A stretch of DNA of 6,284 nt from Candidatus Hydrogenedentota bacterium (lineage in GTDB: Bacteria > Hydrogenedentota > Hydrogenedentia > Hydrogenedentales > CAITNO01): NCBI GenBank assembly GCA_029554925.1, contig JAKPUV010000536.1:1-6284 (forward strand), given 5' to 3'. Below, piece by piece: positions 1-5,895 of the stretch (position 1 is its first letter; every line of letters begins with the position of its first letter). The position numbers were made by a program, and so were the translations under genes. Under the pieces are notes generated by a model. The model did not search any database. It was given only the letters and a program-made list of their open reading frames with translations, and was not told where the DNA came from.

Positions 1-203
1 ATGTCCGACACCCCCCAGTTCATCGCCACGGCGAACAGGGGAAAGAGGGACAGGTAGAGGCCGTAGAGGCCGTTTTCTGCCACCGTCAGCCCGCGTGACA
101 ACGCGACGAAGAGCAGAAACGAGAGGACCTTCTGCGCGGCCTCGGCGGACCACAGCATCCCCAGCCGCATCAGCGGGCGGGCGGGGGGCTCCGGTCCGGC
201 CAT
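1..203 (-). CDS. Probable polysaccharide flippase (Wzx/MATE-like), N-terminal 67 residues, cut by the window edge
   Basis: The gene reads leftward from an ATG at 203-201 and is still open at base 1, so only the N-terminus is visible. It begins MAGPEPPARPLMRLG and continues into hydrophobic stretches at about residues 24-36 and 44-62, separated by a short RGLTVAENGLYGLY segment. This layout, an amphipathic start, a first membrane helix, then a polar turn with G-x-Y-G-x-Y before the second helix, is typical of lipid-linked oligosaccharide flippases (RfbX/Wzx, MOP superfamily), which move undecaprenyl-diphosphate-linked units across the inner membrane. The start is supported by GGGGAG seven bases upstream and by a TGATG overlap with the preceding sugar transferase, which suggests translational coupling. 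The family call rests on this short N-terminus and on the glycan operon context. Another polytopic protein of the cluster, such as a polymerase, is possible. Confidence 0.6.
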   Translation of the reverse strand, partial: MAGPEPPARPLMRLGMLWSAEAAQKVLSFLLFVALSRGLTVAENGLYGLYLSLFPLFAVAMNWGVSD

Positions 204-1567
204 CAGCGGGCTCCCCGCGCCGTCAAGACGCTGCGCAGGGTGGCGGCGATGATCCGCAGGTCGGCGCCCAGGGACATGCCGCCGATGTAGACCAGATCAT
301 AGCGGAGTTTCTGCCGGTAGTCCGTGTCATAGCGGCCGTGCACCTGCGCGAGACCCGTCAATCCGGGCTTGACCACCAGGCGGTGCCGGTACAGGGGCTC
401 CCCTTTTTCAAACTCCGCGGCGAACTCCGGCCGCTCCGGACGCGGCCCGACGAGGCTCATTTCCCCCCGCAGCACGTTCCACAACTGCGGCAGTTCGTCC
501 ACCCGGGTGCGCCGCAGCCACCGCCCCGCCCGCGTCACGCGCGGGTCGTCGGCCTCCGCCAGCACGGGCCCCGTCGCCGCCTCGGCGTCCACGCGCATGC
601 TGCGGAACTTCACGAGCCGGAAGGGGGCCCCGCCCAGGCCCAGCCGCTCCTGGAAAAACAGCACCGGCCCGCCCGATTCGAGCCGCACCGCCAGTGCGGC
701 CAGCGCCAGCACCGGCGACAGCAGCACGAGGCCCGCCGCCGCCCCGGCGAGGTCCATCCACCGCTTCACGGCCCGCTGCCAGGGGCGCGTCCCGGCGCCG
801 TTCAGCCGGATCAGCGGAATGCCGCCCAGGCTGAACACGTCCGCCGCGCCGAACAGGGCCAGCCGCAGTCCGGGGCACACCCACACCTCCACCCCCGCCG
901 CGTCGCACGCGGTGATGACCTCGGTGATGTGTCCGTCCTCGAGGCCGCCCGTCTCCATCAGCACCACGTCCGGTGCCTCCCGCGCCAGCCACTCAGCGAA
1001 GGCCCCGCCCGGACCGGGCTCCCAGGTGCCCGCGGGGGCCACGAGCGCGGGGGAATGCAGTTCCAGTTCGGCGGCCAGGGCTTTGTGGGCGGGCCCGCTT
1101 CCCGCCGTGGCGGCGCGCAGGCGGCATCCCCGCCGCCGCAGCAGCCCCAGCGCCGCCGCGCGCGACGCGCCATACCACAGGGCCATGAGCAGCAGGTCCC
1201 CCAGCACCACGGCACGGGAGAACTGCGCGAGGGGCAGGTAGTACAGCTGCACGAGGGCGATGACAAGATACCCCGGAAGGACGCCGAAGACCGCGGCGGC
1301 CATGCCGCCGAAAACATGGTCCGCCGCCTGGAGCCGGCGGCGGAGATCATAGAGGCCGAAGGCCTGCGCCGCCGCAAGCCGGCAGGCCAGCAGCACGGGA
1401 AACCAGGCCTGAGAGGTCATGAGGTGCTCGGGGGGCGGGGCGCCCCCGTAGCGCAGGAACATGGGCAGAAACACCGCGCCCGCCGCCGCGGCGCAGTCCA
1501 GCACGCCAAGGCGGAATCCGAAGCCGGGCGCGTCAAGCCCCCGCGTTGCCGCTGTCTCCCGCGTCAT
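203..1567 (-). CDS. Polyprenyl glycosylphosphotransferase (WbaP/WcaJ-type sugar transferase)
   Basis: This 454-residue inner-membrane enzyme should transfer a phosphosugar from a nucleotide sugar to undecaprenyl phosphate, starting a surface-glycan repeat unit. Residues about 20-140 hold four predicted membrane helices, with a GLYDLRRR motif (71-78) after the second. Residues about 148-255 resemble the Rossmann-like CoA_binding_3 region, but its glycine motif is weak (GSGP, 157-160). The C-terminal bacterial sugar transferase domain is complete. KRWMD (268-272) leads into a hydrophobic segment with the Ser-Pro pair (284-285) that marks the re-entrant helix. KFRSM (320-324), the catalytic Asp-Glu dyad (357-358, in VDELPQLWNV), VGPRPE (373-378) and PGLTGLAQVHGR (401-412) follow. 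The start is set by AAGGA seven bases before the ATG. That start lies 35 bp inside the WecA-like gene, implying coupled translation. The family is certain; the sugar is not readable from the sequence. Confidence 0.93.
   Translation of the reverse strand: MTRETAATRGLDAPGFGFRLGVLDCAAAAGAVFLPMFLRYGGAPPPEHLMTSQAWFPVLLACRLAAAQAFGLYDLRRRLQAADHVFGGMAAAVFGVLPGYLVIALVQLYYLPLAQFSRAVVLGDLLLMALWYGASRAAALGLLRRRGCRLRAATAGSGPAHKALAAELELHSPALVAPAGTWEPGPGGAFAEWLAREAPDVVLMETGGLEDGHITEVITACDAAGVEVWVCPGLRLALFGAADVFSLGGIPLIRLNGAGTRPWQRAVKRWMDLAGAAAGLVLLSPVLALAALAVRLESGGPVLFFQERLGLGGAPFRLVKFRSMRVDAEAATGPVLAEADDPRVTRAGRWLRRTRVDELPQLWNVLRGEMSLVGPRPERPEFAAEFEKGEPLYRHRLVVKPGLTGLAQVHGRYDTDYRQKLRYDLVYIGGMSLGADLRIIAATLRSVLTARGAR
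211..216 (-). promoter_or_regulatory. Ribosome binding site of the flippase gene
   Basis: GGGGAG on the minus strand lies seven bases before the ATG at 203, inside the last codons of the upstream sugar transferase. It fixes the flippase start, and with the one-base stop/start overlap it fits translation by re-initiation. Confidence 0.6.
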
Positions 1568-2834
1568 CCCGTTTTCCTTCCGCGTTTTTCCGCCGGCCCT
1601 CGGCCCGCCGCAGGGCCAGCACCGAGAGCGTCAGCACGCCGACCGGCAGCGCCAGCAGCGGATAGCGGCGCGCGGGCGACATGCCGTCCACCACCCAGGC
1701 CAGGGGCCCCATGGCGGCGGTCACGGCATACAATACCAGCACGGCGCCCCGGTGGCCCAGTCCGAGGGCGAGCAGGCGGTGGTGCAGGTGGGCGCGGTCC
1801 GGCTCGAAGAAGCCGCCCCGGCGCGCGCGGGCCAGCCGGCGCGCGAAACTGAGGGCCGTGTCGGCCAGCGGCACGGCCAGGGCGGTCATGGGCGCCGCCA
1901 GGGCGATCACCGCCGCGCCCTTCTGCTCCTCGACCAGCGTGGCCGCGCCGATCACCAGCCCCAGGAACAGCGCCCCGGCGTCGCCCATGAAGATGCTCGC
2001 CGGGTGGAAGTTGAACAGCAGAAACGCGGCGGTCATGCCGAGCAGGCCCGACATGAGCATCACGGACAGGACCTGGTCGTTGCGCAGGCCCACGGCCAGC
2101 AGCGACAGCGCGCAGAGGGCCGTCACCCCGGCGGCCAGGCCGTCCAGCCCGTCCACAAAGTTCACCGCGTTCATCAGGCCCGCGACCCACAGCGAGGCCA
2201 CGGCCACGGCAAACCAGCCGATGTGCACCACGCCGCCCAGCGGGTCCATCAGCTCGCGCACGCCGAAGCCGAAGAAATACAGCGCGGCGCCCAGCGCAAG
2301 CTCCACCGCCAGTTTGAACCATGCGGGCAGGCCGAGCGCGTCGTCCGCCGCGCCCAGCACCACCACCCCCGCGCCCACGGCGGCCAGCGTGTGGAAGGAC
2401 GGGTGCGCGTAGCCGGGCGCGAGGGCCTGCACCGCCAGCACCCACGCGAGAAACCCGCCGTACAGGGCGAGCCCCCCCAGATAGGGCACGGGGTTCCGGT
2501 GGACCTTCCGGGCCTCCGAAGGCGCGTCCAGCATGCCGATCCGCAGGGCCATGCGCCGGAACACCGGCACCAGCGCTGCGGTTACCGCAAAGGCAATGCC
2601 CCCCGCGAGCAGATACACCCCCGGACCACCCAGACCGAAAAGGCCGGCCTCCGGGCCGGGCCGGAACGGGCGCAGCGCGCCCAGGGGCGGCGCGCCCAGG
2701 CGCAGGGGCCAGTAGGCGAGGCTGAACAGCAGGAACATCCCCGCCGCCGCCGCGCACGAAAGCGCCGCGCGCGCCCCCGGAGAGGGCGCGGAAACGGGGC
2801 GGACGGCGCGGCTTGGGGAGTCCGAAGGGCTCAT
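1533..2834 (-). CDS. WecA/TagO-type undecaprenyl-phosphate phosphosugar transferase (glycosyltransferase family 4)
   Basis: This 433-residue polytopic membrane protein belongs to the MraY/WecA/TagO superfamily, which transfers GlcNAc-1-P or a related phosphosugar from UDP-sugar to undecaprenyl phosphate with Mg2+. The family motifs appear in order: RKVHRNPVPYLGGLA (109-123), the Asp-Asp pair (164-165, GAADDALGL), NAVNFVDGLDGLA (222-234), FMGDAGALFLG (282-292), PLADT (322-326) and the cytoplasmic HLHH loop (349-352). The HLHH loop and the VDGLDGLA form fit the WecA/TagO branch rather than MraY. Roughly ten or more membrane helices are apparent. Residues 1 to about 74 extend beyond the usual start of about 350-370-residue relatives and add an apparent extra helix (about 24-44). 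The tail after residue 408 is charged and probably disordered. The ATG at 2834 is the first start after an in-frame TGA and has no normally spaced Shine-Dalgarno site. It is the first visible gene of the leftward operon. Confidence 0.93.
   Translation of the reverse strand: MSPSDSPSRAVRPVSAPSPGARAALSCAAAAGMFLLFSLAYWPLRLGAPPLGALRPFRPGPEAGLFGLGGPGVYLLAGGIAFAVTAALVPVFRRMALRIGMLDAPSEARKVHRNPVPYLGGLALYGGFLAWVLAVQALAPGYAHPSFHTLAAVGAGVVVLGAADDALGLPAWFKLAVELALGAALYFFGFGVRELMDPLGGVVHIGWFAVAVASLWVAGLMNAVNFVDGLDGLAAGVTALCALSLLAVGLRNDQVLSVMLMSGLLGMTAAFLLFNFHPASIFMGDAGALFLGLVIGAATLVEEQKGAAVIALAAPMTALAVPLADTALSFARRLARARRGGFFEPDRAHLHHRLLALGLGHRGAVLVLYAVTAAMGPLAWVVDGMSPARRYPLLALPVGVLTLSVLALRRAEGRRKNAEGKRDDAGDSGNAGA
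1575..1579 (-). promoter_or_regulatory. Ribosome binding site deciding the sugar transferase start
   Basis: GGAAGGAAAACGGG precedes the ATG at 1567 on the minus strand, giving an AAGGA core with seven-base spacing. It lies within the 3' coding end of the WecA-like gene and supports the overlapping start over any internal one. Confidence 0.7.
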
Positions 2835-2840
2835 CCCCCC

Positions 2841-2849
2841 ATCATATCA
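2841..2849 (-). promoter_or_regulatory. Extended -10 promoter element for the glycan operon, possibly giving a leaderless mRNA
   Basis: Reading leftward, TGATATGAT is an extended -10 (TGn followed by TATGAT, five of six matches to TATAAT). Six G residues and then the ATG at 2834 follow directly. Counting the last T of the hexamer as -7 puts +1 on the A of that ATG. No good -35 hexamer is visible 17 bases further upstream, which is common for extended -10 promoters. The element rests on pattern matching only. Confidence 0.45.
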
Positions 2850-2894
2850 CCGCCGCACGGGCGCCGCGCATCTCGCCGCGGCGGCGGGGGTTTC

Positions 2895-2903
2895 TGCTAG
2901 ACT
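2895..2903 (+). promoter_or_regulatory. Extended -10 promoter element for uppP
   Basis: TGCTAGACT has the TGn plus hexamer form of an extended -10 (TAGACT, four of six matches to TATAAT), in a slightly AT-richer patch of an otherwise very GC-rich spacer. It would start transcription near 2910 and leave a leader of about 38 bases before the GTG at 2948. The -35 region is poor. Confidence 0.4.
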
Positions 2904-2935
2904 TTTGGGGTTTCGGCGGGGCGGACACGCGGACC

Positions 2936-2941
2936 AAGGGA
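2936..2941 (+). promoter_or_regulatory. Ribosome binding site favouring a GTG start for uppP
   Basis: AAGGGA lies six bases before the GTG at 2948 but twelve before the in-frame ATG at 2954, so spacing favours the GTG. The two choices differ by only two residues. Confidence 0.55.
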
Positions 2942-2947
2942 CACGGT

Positions 2948-3751
2948 GTGGCAATGCAGTATGTTTTTGCGGCGGTTCTCGGGCTGGTCGAGGGTGTGAC
3001 GGAGTTTCTTCCCGTCAGCAGCACCGGCCACATGATTCTGGTCGAGGACCTGCTCCGTCTGGAGGGAAAGCCCGGCTTCGCCGACGCCTTCATGGTCATG
3101 ATCCAGCTTCCCGCGATTCTCGCCGTGGTCCTCTACTTTTGGAGGAGGCTCTGGCCCTTCGGCGCGGGGACGGACACCCGCGCGGTCTTCGGGCTGTGGG
3201 CGAGGGTGCTCACGGCGTTCCTGCCCGCCGCCGTGCTGGGGTTTCTGCTGGACGACTTCATCGAGGCGCGGCTCTTCAACCCGCCCACGGTGGCCGCCGC
3301 GCTGGTTGCCGGAGGGCTGGCCCTTCTGGTGATCGAGCGGCGGAGCATACCCGTCCGGCATGTGGATCCCGCGCTGGTCGGCTTCCGCACCGCCCTGCTC
3401 ATCGGCTTTTTTCAGTGTCTGGCCATGATTCCCGGCACCTCCCGCTCCGCGGCCACCATCATTGGCGCGATGTTGCTGGGGGTTGGCAGACCCGCGGCGG
3501 CGGAGTTCTCGTTTTTTCTGGCCCTGCCCACCATGACCGGCGCCGCCGGGCTGAAACTCCTGGAGAACGGGTTGGCGTTTTCCGCGCGCGAGTGGGGGCT
3601 TCTGCTCACCGGCGCCGTTGTGTCGTTTGTCTCCGCCTACGCGGTGGTCGCCGCGTTCATGGCCTACATCCGCCGCCGGAACTTCGTGCCCTTTGCATGG
3701 TACCGCATCGCGCTGGGCGGGGCGGTACTGGGCTGGATGTTTTTGGGCTGA
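2948..3751 (+). CDS. uppP: Undecaprenyl-diphosphate phosphatase UppP (BacA)
   Basis: This 267-residue integral membrane phosphatase hydrolyses undecaprenyl diphosphate to undecaprenyl phosphate, recycling the lipid carrier for peptidoglycan and other envelope glycans; overexpression in relatives confers bacitracin resistance. The first signature is EGVTEFLPVSSTGH (15-28), with the two catalytic-site glutamates at 15 and 19, matching Glu17 and Glu21 of the E. coli protein. The second is PGTSRSAAT (162-170), with the essential arginine at 166. RPAAAEFSFFLALP (181-194) and a C-terminal FAWYRI (249-254) are also family-typical. Length is close to the 273 residues of E. coli UppP. I chose GTG 2948 on ribosome-site spacing, with ATG 2954 as the alternative. 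An open frame extends upstream to 2813, but that part overlaps the WecA-like start and has no family similarity. It is transcribed away from the glycan operon that uses its product. Confidence 0.96.
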   Translation: MAMQYVFAAVLGLVEGVTEFLPVSSTGHMILVEDLLRLEGKPGFADAFMVMIQLPAILAVVLYFWRRLWPFGAGTDTRAVFGLWARVLTAFLPAAVLGFLLDDFIEARLFNPPTVAAALVAGGLALLVIERRSIPVRHVDPALVGFRTALLIGFFQCLAMIPGTSRSAATIIGAMLLGVGRPAAAEFSFFLALPTMTGAAGLKLLENGLAFSAREWGLLLTGAVVSFVSAYAVVAAFMAYIRRRNFVPFAWYRIALGGAVLGWMFLG

Positions 3752-3763
3752 CCGGAGGGGGGG

Positions 3764-5716
3764 CTACTCGACCGGGGACATGAGGCGGGCGATCAGCGGG
3801 CGGGGCGTGCCGGAGGGCGACTTGACCTGCGTGTCCTCCAGCGAAACGTGGCGGGGGCCGATCTTCTTGACAAGAAAACGCCCCTGAAGGAGGTCCCCCT
3901 CGGACACGGTCTGCTCGGAGTCGGGGATGCGGGAGTTGTTCAGGATGAACGAGGCGCTCTTTCCCTCCTCCGCGCTTTTCAGCATGAACTTGTGGTAGGA
4001 AAGCTCCCCGTCCACATGATGCCTGAAATTCTGGATGTCCGGGTGCAGGTCCATAAGGGCCACCTGGGCGACCTCCGCCGAAACGGCGTTCATGGCCTTG
4101 GACGAGAACGGGACGACGTTGAGCCGGTTTGTGGCGTCCTGGATGAAATAGGCGCGCGCCCGCGCCAGCGTCTCGCCGCTTTCCGGCGTCTGCTCCTCCT
4201 TGTCGAAGGCGAGGGCCGTCTGAAGCACCTGCAGGGGCGGATCCTTGCGGGCCAGCATGGCCTCCGCCGGGTTCGTTCGGACCGACACCTTCTGCTGCGC
4301 GGGCTTCCTTATCTCGTTGAAGCGCGCCACGACGTAGTTTCCGCTCCAGTACGTCATGAGCAGGGCCGCCACAACCATGCACGCGGCGAGCATCACTTTT
4401 CCGGGGCCCACCTTCTCGCGCCGTTTTTTCTTCTTCTTCGAATGGCTCATCCGGATGGAGGGGCTGTCAAACGACGCCAGGGCCACCTCGCGCAGGGCCG
4501 GGTCGAGCTGCGGGAGGCTGTCCGGTTTCTTCTTGCCGTTGGGCGCCTTCTCCTTGGAGTCGTGTTTCGCCGCGCTGTCGGGCGCGGGCGACGGCAGGTG
4601 CGACTCGGGGACCGTCACCGGACGCGGGGGCGTGTGCTGGGGGCCGGACGCCGCCTGCGGAGGGGTGTGCTGGGGACCGGGGGCGGGTCGGGGGGGCGTC
4701 TGGAGCGGTCCGTGGAGGGCCGCCCCCCCAGCGGGCGAAGCCGAAGCCGCGCCCGGCCGCGCCCCGAAGACAAACATCGGGTCTTTTCCCTCCCGCAGCA
4801 CCTGCAGGATGGGAAAAATGGCCGTGCGGACCTCCGTGGCGTTCTGGAAGCGCCTGTCCCGGTCGGGCTCCACGCAGTGGGAGATGATCGTGTCCATGAG
4901 GGGCGGCACGTCCCTGGACATTTCCGACGCGGGCTTTGGGATGCCCGTGGGTCGGTAGCCCGTCAGCAGCTCGTAGAGCACCACCCCCGTGCTGAAGATG
5001 TCGGCGCGCTGGTCCACGTCGTGGCTGTCCCGCAGCTGCTCCGGGGACATGTAGTACGGCGTGCCCATGACCGTCGCGATGCTGGTGTACTGCGTGGCCC
5101 CCTTGAGCTTCGAGATGCCGAAGTCCATCAGCTTCACCCGCCCGCCCTTGTTCAGCATGATGTTCTCGGGCTTGATGTCCCGGTGCACCGTGAACTGGTG
5201 GGCGTATTCCAGGGCCGAGCAGAGCTCGTCCACGATCCGGAGCGCGTCCTGCAGCGGCGGCCGGTCCCCGGGCTTGAGCTGGTCCAGCAGCTCGCGCAGC
5301 GACCGGCCTTCAATCAGCTCCATGGAGATGAAGACCGTCTGCTCCACCCGTCCCACGTCGTGGATGCGCACGATGTGCGGGTGCGTCAGTTTGCGCGCGA
5401 TGCGCGCCTCGTTCAGAAACCGGTCCACCATGGACTTGTCGCTGACGAAACTGGGCAGGAGAATCTTGAGGACGACCGTTTCCTCAAGGATGGTGTCGTG
5501 AACCTTGTAGATGCAGCCGACGCCCCCGCGGCCGATGATCTCCAGAACCGCGTACCGCCCGGCGATGACATCCCCCGGCTTGTACAGATGCTCGCCATCC
5601 GGAGGCAAACCCGGACGCGTGGCCCCCTGCGAGGACGAAAGGAGCCATGTGTCGCACCGCTCACACCGGATCGCGCTGGGCGGGTTGTCGTATGTGCATT
5701 TTGGACATAAAGACAC
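3764..5716 (-). CDS. Transmembrane Ser/Thr protein kinase with N-terminal zinc ribbon and exported C-terminal domain
   Basis: This 650-residue Hanks-type kinase starts with a zinc ribbon (CPKC at 4-7, CERC at 18-21). The kinase domain spans about 55-305 and looks active: glycine loop GRGGVGCIY (62-70), Lys84, alpha-C Glu103, HRD (178-180) with Lys182 and Asn185, DFG (198-200) and GTPYYMSPE (218-226). Thr208, Thr211, Ser212 and Thr215 of the activation loop are candidate autophosphorylation sites. A Pro-rich linker (about 318-400) holds three 11-residue repeats. A basic run (428-436) precedes one membrane helix (about 440-458), so the kinase should be cytoplasmic and the last 190 residues outside the membrane. 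That region begins VSVRTNPAEA, faintly PEGA-like, and ends in a GspC/PilP-like beta segment (about 587-630). The GTG start is supported by AGGG eight bases upstream and by the ribbon beginning at residue 4. The signal sensed and the substrates are unknown. Confidence 0.94.
   Translation of the reverse strand: MSLCPKCTYDNPPSAIRCERCDTWLLSSSQGATRPGLPPDGEHLYKPGDVIAGRYAVLEIIGRGGVGCIYKVHDTILEETVVLKILLPSFVSDKSMVDRFLNEARIARKLTHPHIVRIHDVGRVEQTVFISMELIEGRSLRELLDQLKPGDRPPLQDALRIVDELCSALEYAHQFTVHRDIKPENIMLNKGGRVKLMDFGISKLKGATQYTSIATVMGTPYYMSPEQLRDSHDVDQRADIFSTGVVLYELLTGYRPTGIPKPASEMSRDVPPLMDTIISHCVEPDRDRRFQNATEVRTAIFPILQVLREGKDPMFVFGARPGAASASPAGGAALHGPLQTPPRPAPGPQHTPPQAASGPQHTPPRPVTVPESHLPSPAPDSAAKHDSKEKAPNGKKKPDSLPQLDPALREVALASFDSPSIRMSHSKKKKKRREKVGPGKVMLAACMVVAALLMTYWSGNYVVARFNEIRKPAQQKVSVRTNPAEAMLARKDPPLQVLQTALAFDKEEQTPESGETLARARAYFIQDATNRLNVVPFSSKAMNAVSAEVAQVALMDLHPDIQNFRHHVDGELSYHKFMLKSAEEGKSASFILNNSRIPDSEQTVSEGDLLQGRFLVKKIGPRHVSLEDTQVKSPSGTPRPLIARLMSPVE
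4613..4711 (-). repeat. Three tandem 33-bp repeats encoding 11-residue Pro/Thr units in the kinase linker
   Basis: Residues 336-346, 347-357 and 358-368 read GPLQTPPRPAP, GPQHTPPQAAS and GPQHTPPRPVT. Units two and three share GPQHTPP exactly. Each unit carries a TPP that could be phosphorylated. The array sits between the kinase domain and the membrane helix and probably forms an extended flexible linker. Confidence 0.8.
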
Positions 5717-5724
5717 GATAAAAA

Positions 5725-5728
5725 CCCT
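5725..5728 (-). promoter_or_regulatory. Weak ribosome binding site of the kinase gene
   Basis: GTAGGG on the minus strand places AGGG eight bases before the GTG at 5716. A GGAG a few bases further upstream (5730-5733) is 13 bases away, too far for a normal site. This suggests modest translation from a GTG start. Confidence 0.4.
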
Positions 5729-5749
5729 ACTCCACAGCTTGACGCCCCC

Positions 5750-5778
5750 ATTCTAAAGAAAAGACGGCCCCAATACAA
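5750..5778 (-). promoter_or_regulatory. Sigma70-like promoter of the kinase gene
   Basis: On the minus strand, TTGTAT (5773-5778) and TAGAAT (5750-5755) are separated by exactly 17 bases, matching four of six -35 and five of six -10 consensus positions. Transcription would start near 5743, leaving a leader of about 27 bases before the GTG at 5716. The patch is AT-richer than its surroundings. Confidence 0.6.
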
Positions 5779-5828
5779 GCGCGCGGAGCGGTTTTCTGCG
5801 GGATCGGGAGGGAATACGGCATACGGGG

Positions 5829-5857
5829 TTGACCGCGCGGCGCGGGAACCGTAGGAT
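5829..5857 (+). promoter_or_regulatory. Sigma70-like promoter of the cyclase-family gene
   Basis: TTGACC (5829-5834) and TAGGAT (5852-5857) have a 17-base spacer, with five of six and four of six consensus matches. Transcription would start near 5864, about 32 bases before the ATG at 5896. It points away from the kinase promoter. The two sets of elements are about 50 bp apart, so one regulator bound between them could affect both. Confidence 0.55.
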
Positions 5858-5883
5858 AAGGCGGGTGCGGCGCGCCGTCCCAC

Positions 5884-5890
5884 GGAAGGA
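5884..5890 (+). promoter_or_regulatory. Ribosome binding site of the cyclase-family gene
   Basis: GGAAGGA lies five bases before the ATG at 5896, a strong Shine-Dalgarno match that fixes the start. Confidence 0.75.
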
Positions 5891-5895
5891 AAGCA

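Noticed and set aside
95..1852. 585-codon open frame on the plus strand
   Set aside because: It is antisense to the sugar transferase and the end of the WecA-like gene. Its composition is Arg/Pro/Gln/His-rich low complexity with no recognisable motif, as expected from the complement of GC-biased codons.
2862..2883. 7-bp GC inverted repeat (CGCCGCG / CGCGGCG) in the uppP spacer
   Set aside because: Such repeats arise easily in this GC-rich spacer. It has no T-run, so it is not a terminator, and no symmetry centre fits a known operator.
1461..2900. 479-codon open frame on the plus strand
   Set aside because: It is antisense to the WecA-like gene, whose catalytic motifs are all intact. The predicted product is Gln/His/Arg-rich with no domain.
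2813..2947. Upstream extension of the uppP frame giving a 312-residue protein
   Set aside because: The extra 45 residues overlap the WecA-like start and the promoter region and resemble no UppP N-terminus. A ribosome site near 2936 marks a later start.
3848..5710. 620-codon open frame on the plus strand, antisense to the kinase
   Set aside because: It covers nearly the whole kinase gene in a complementary frame and shows no motif or ribosome site. The kinase on the other strand has every catalytic residue.
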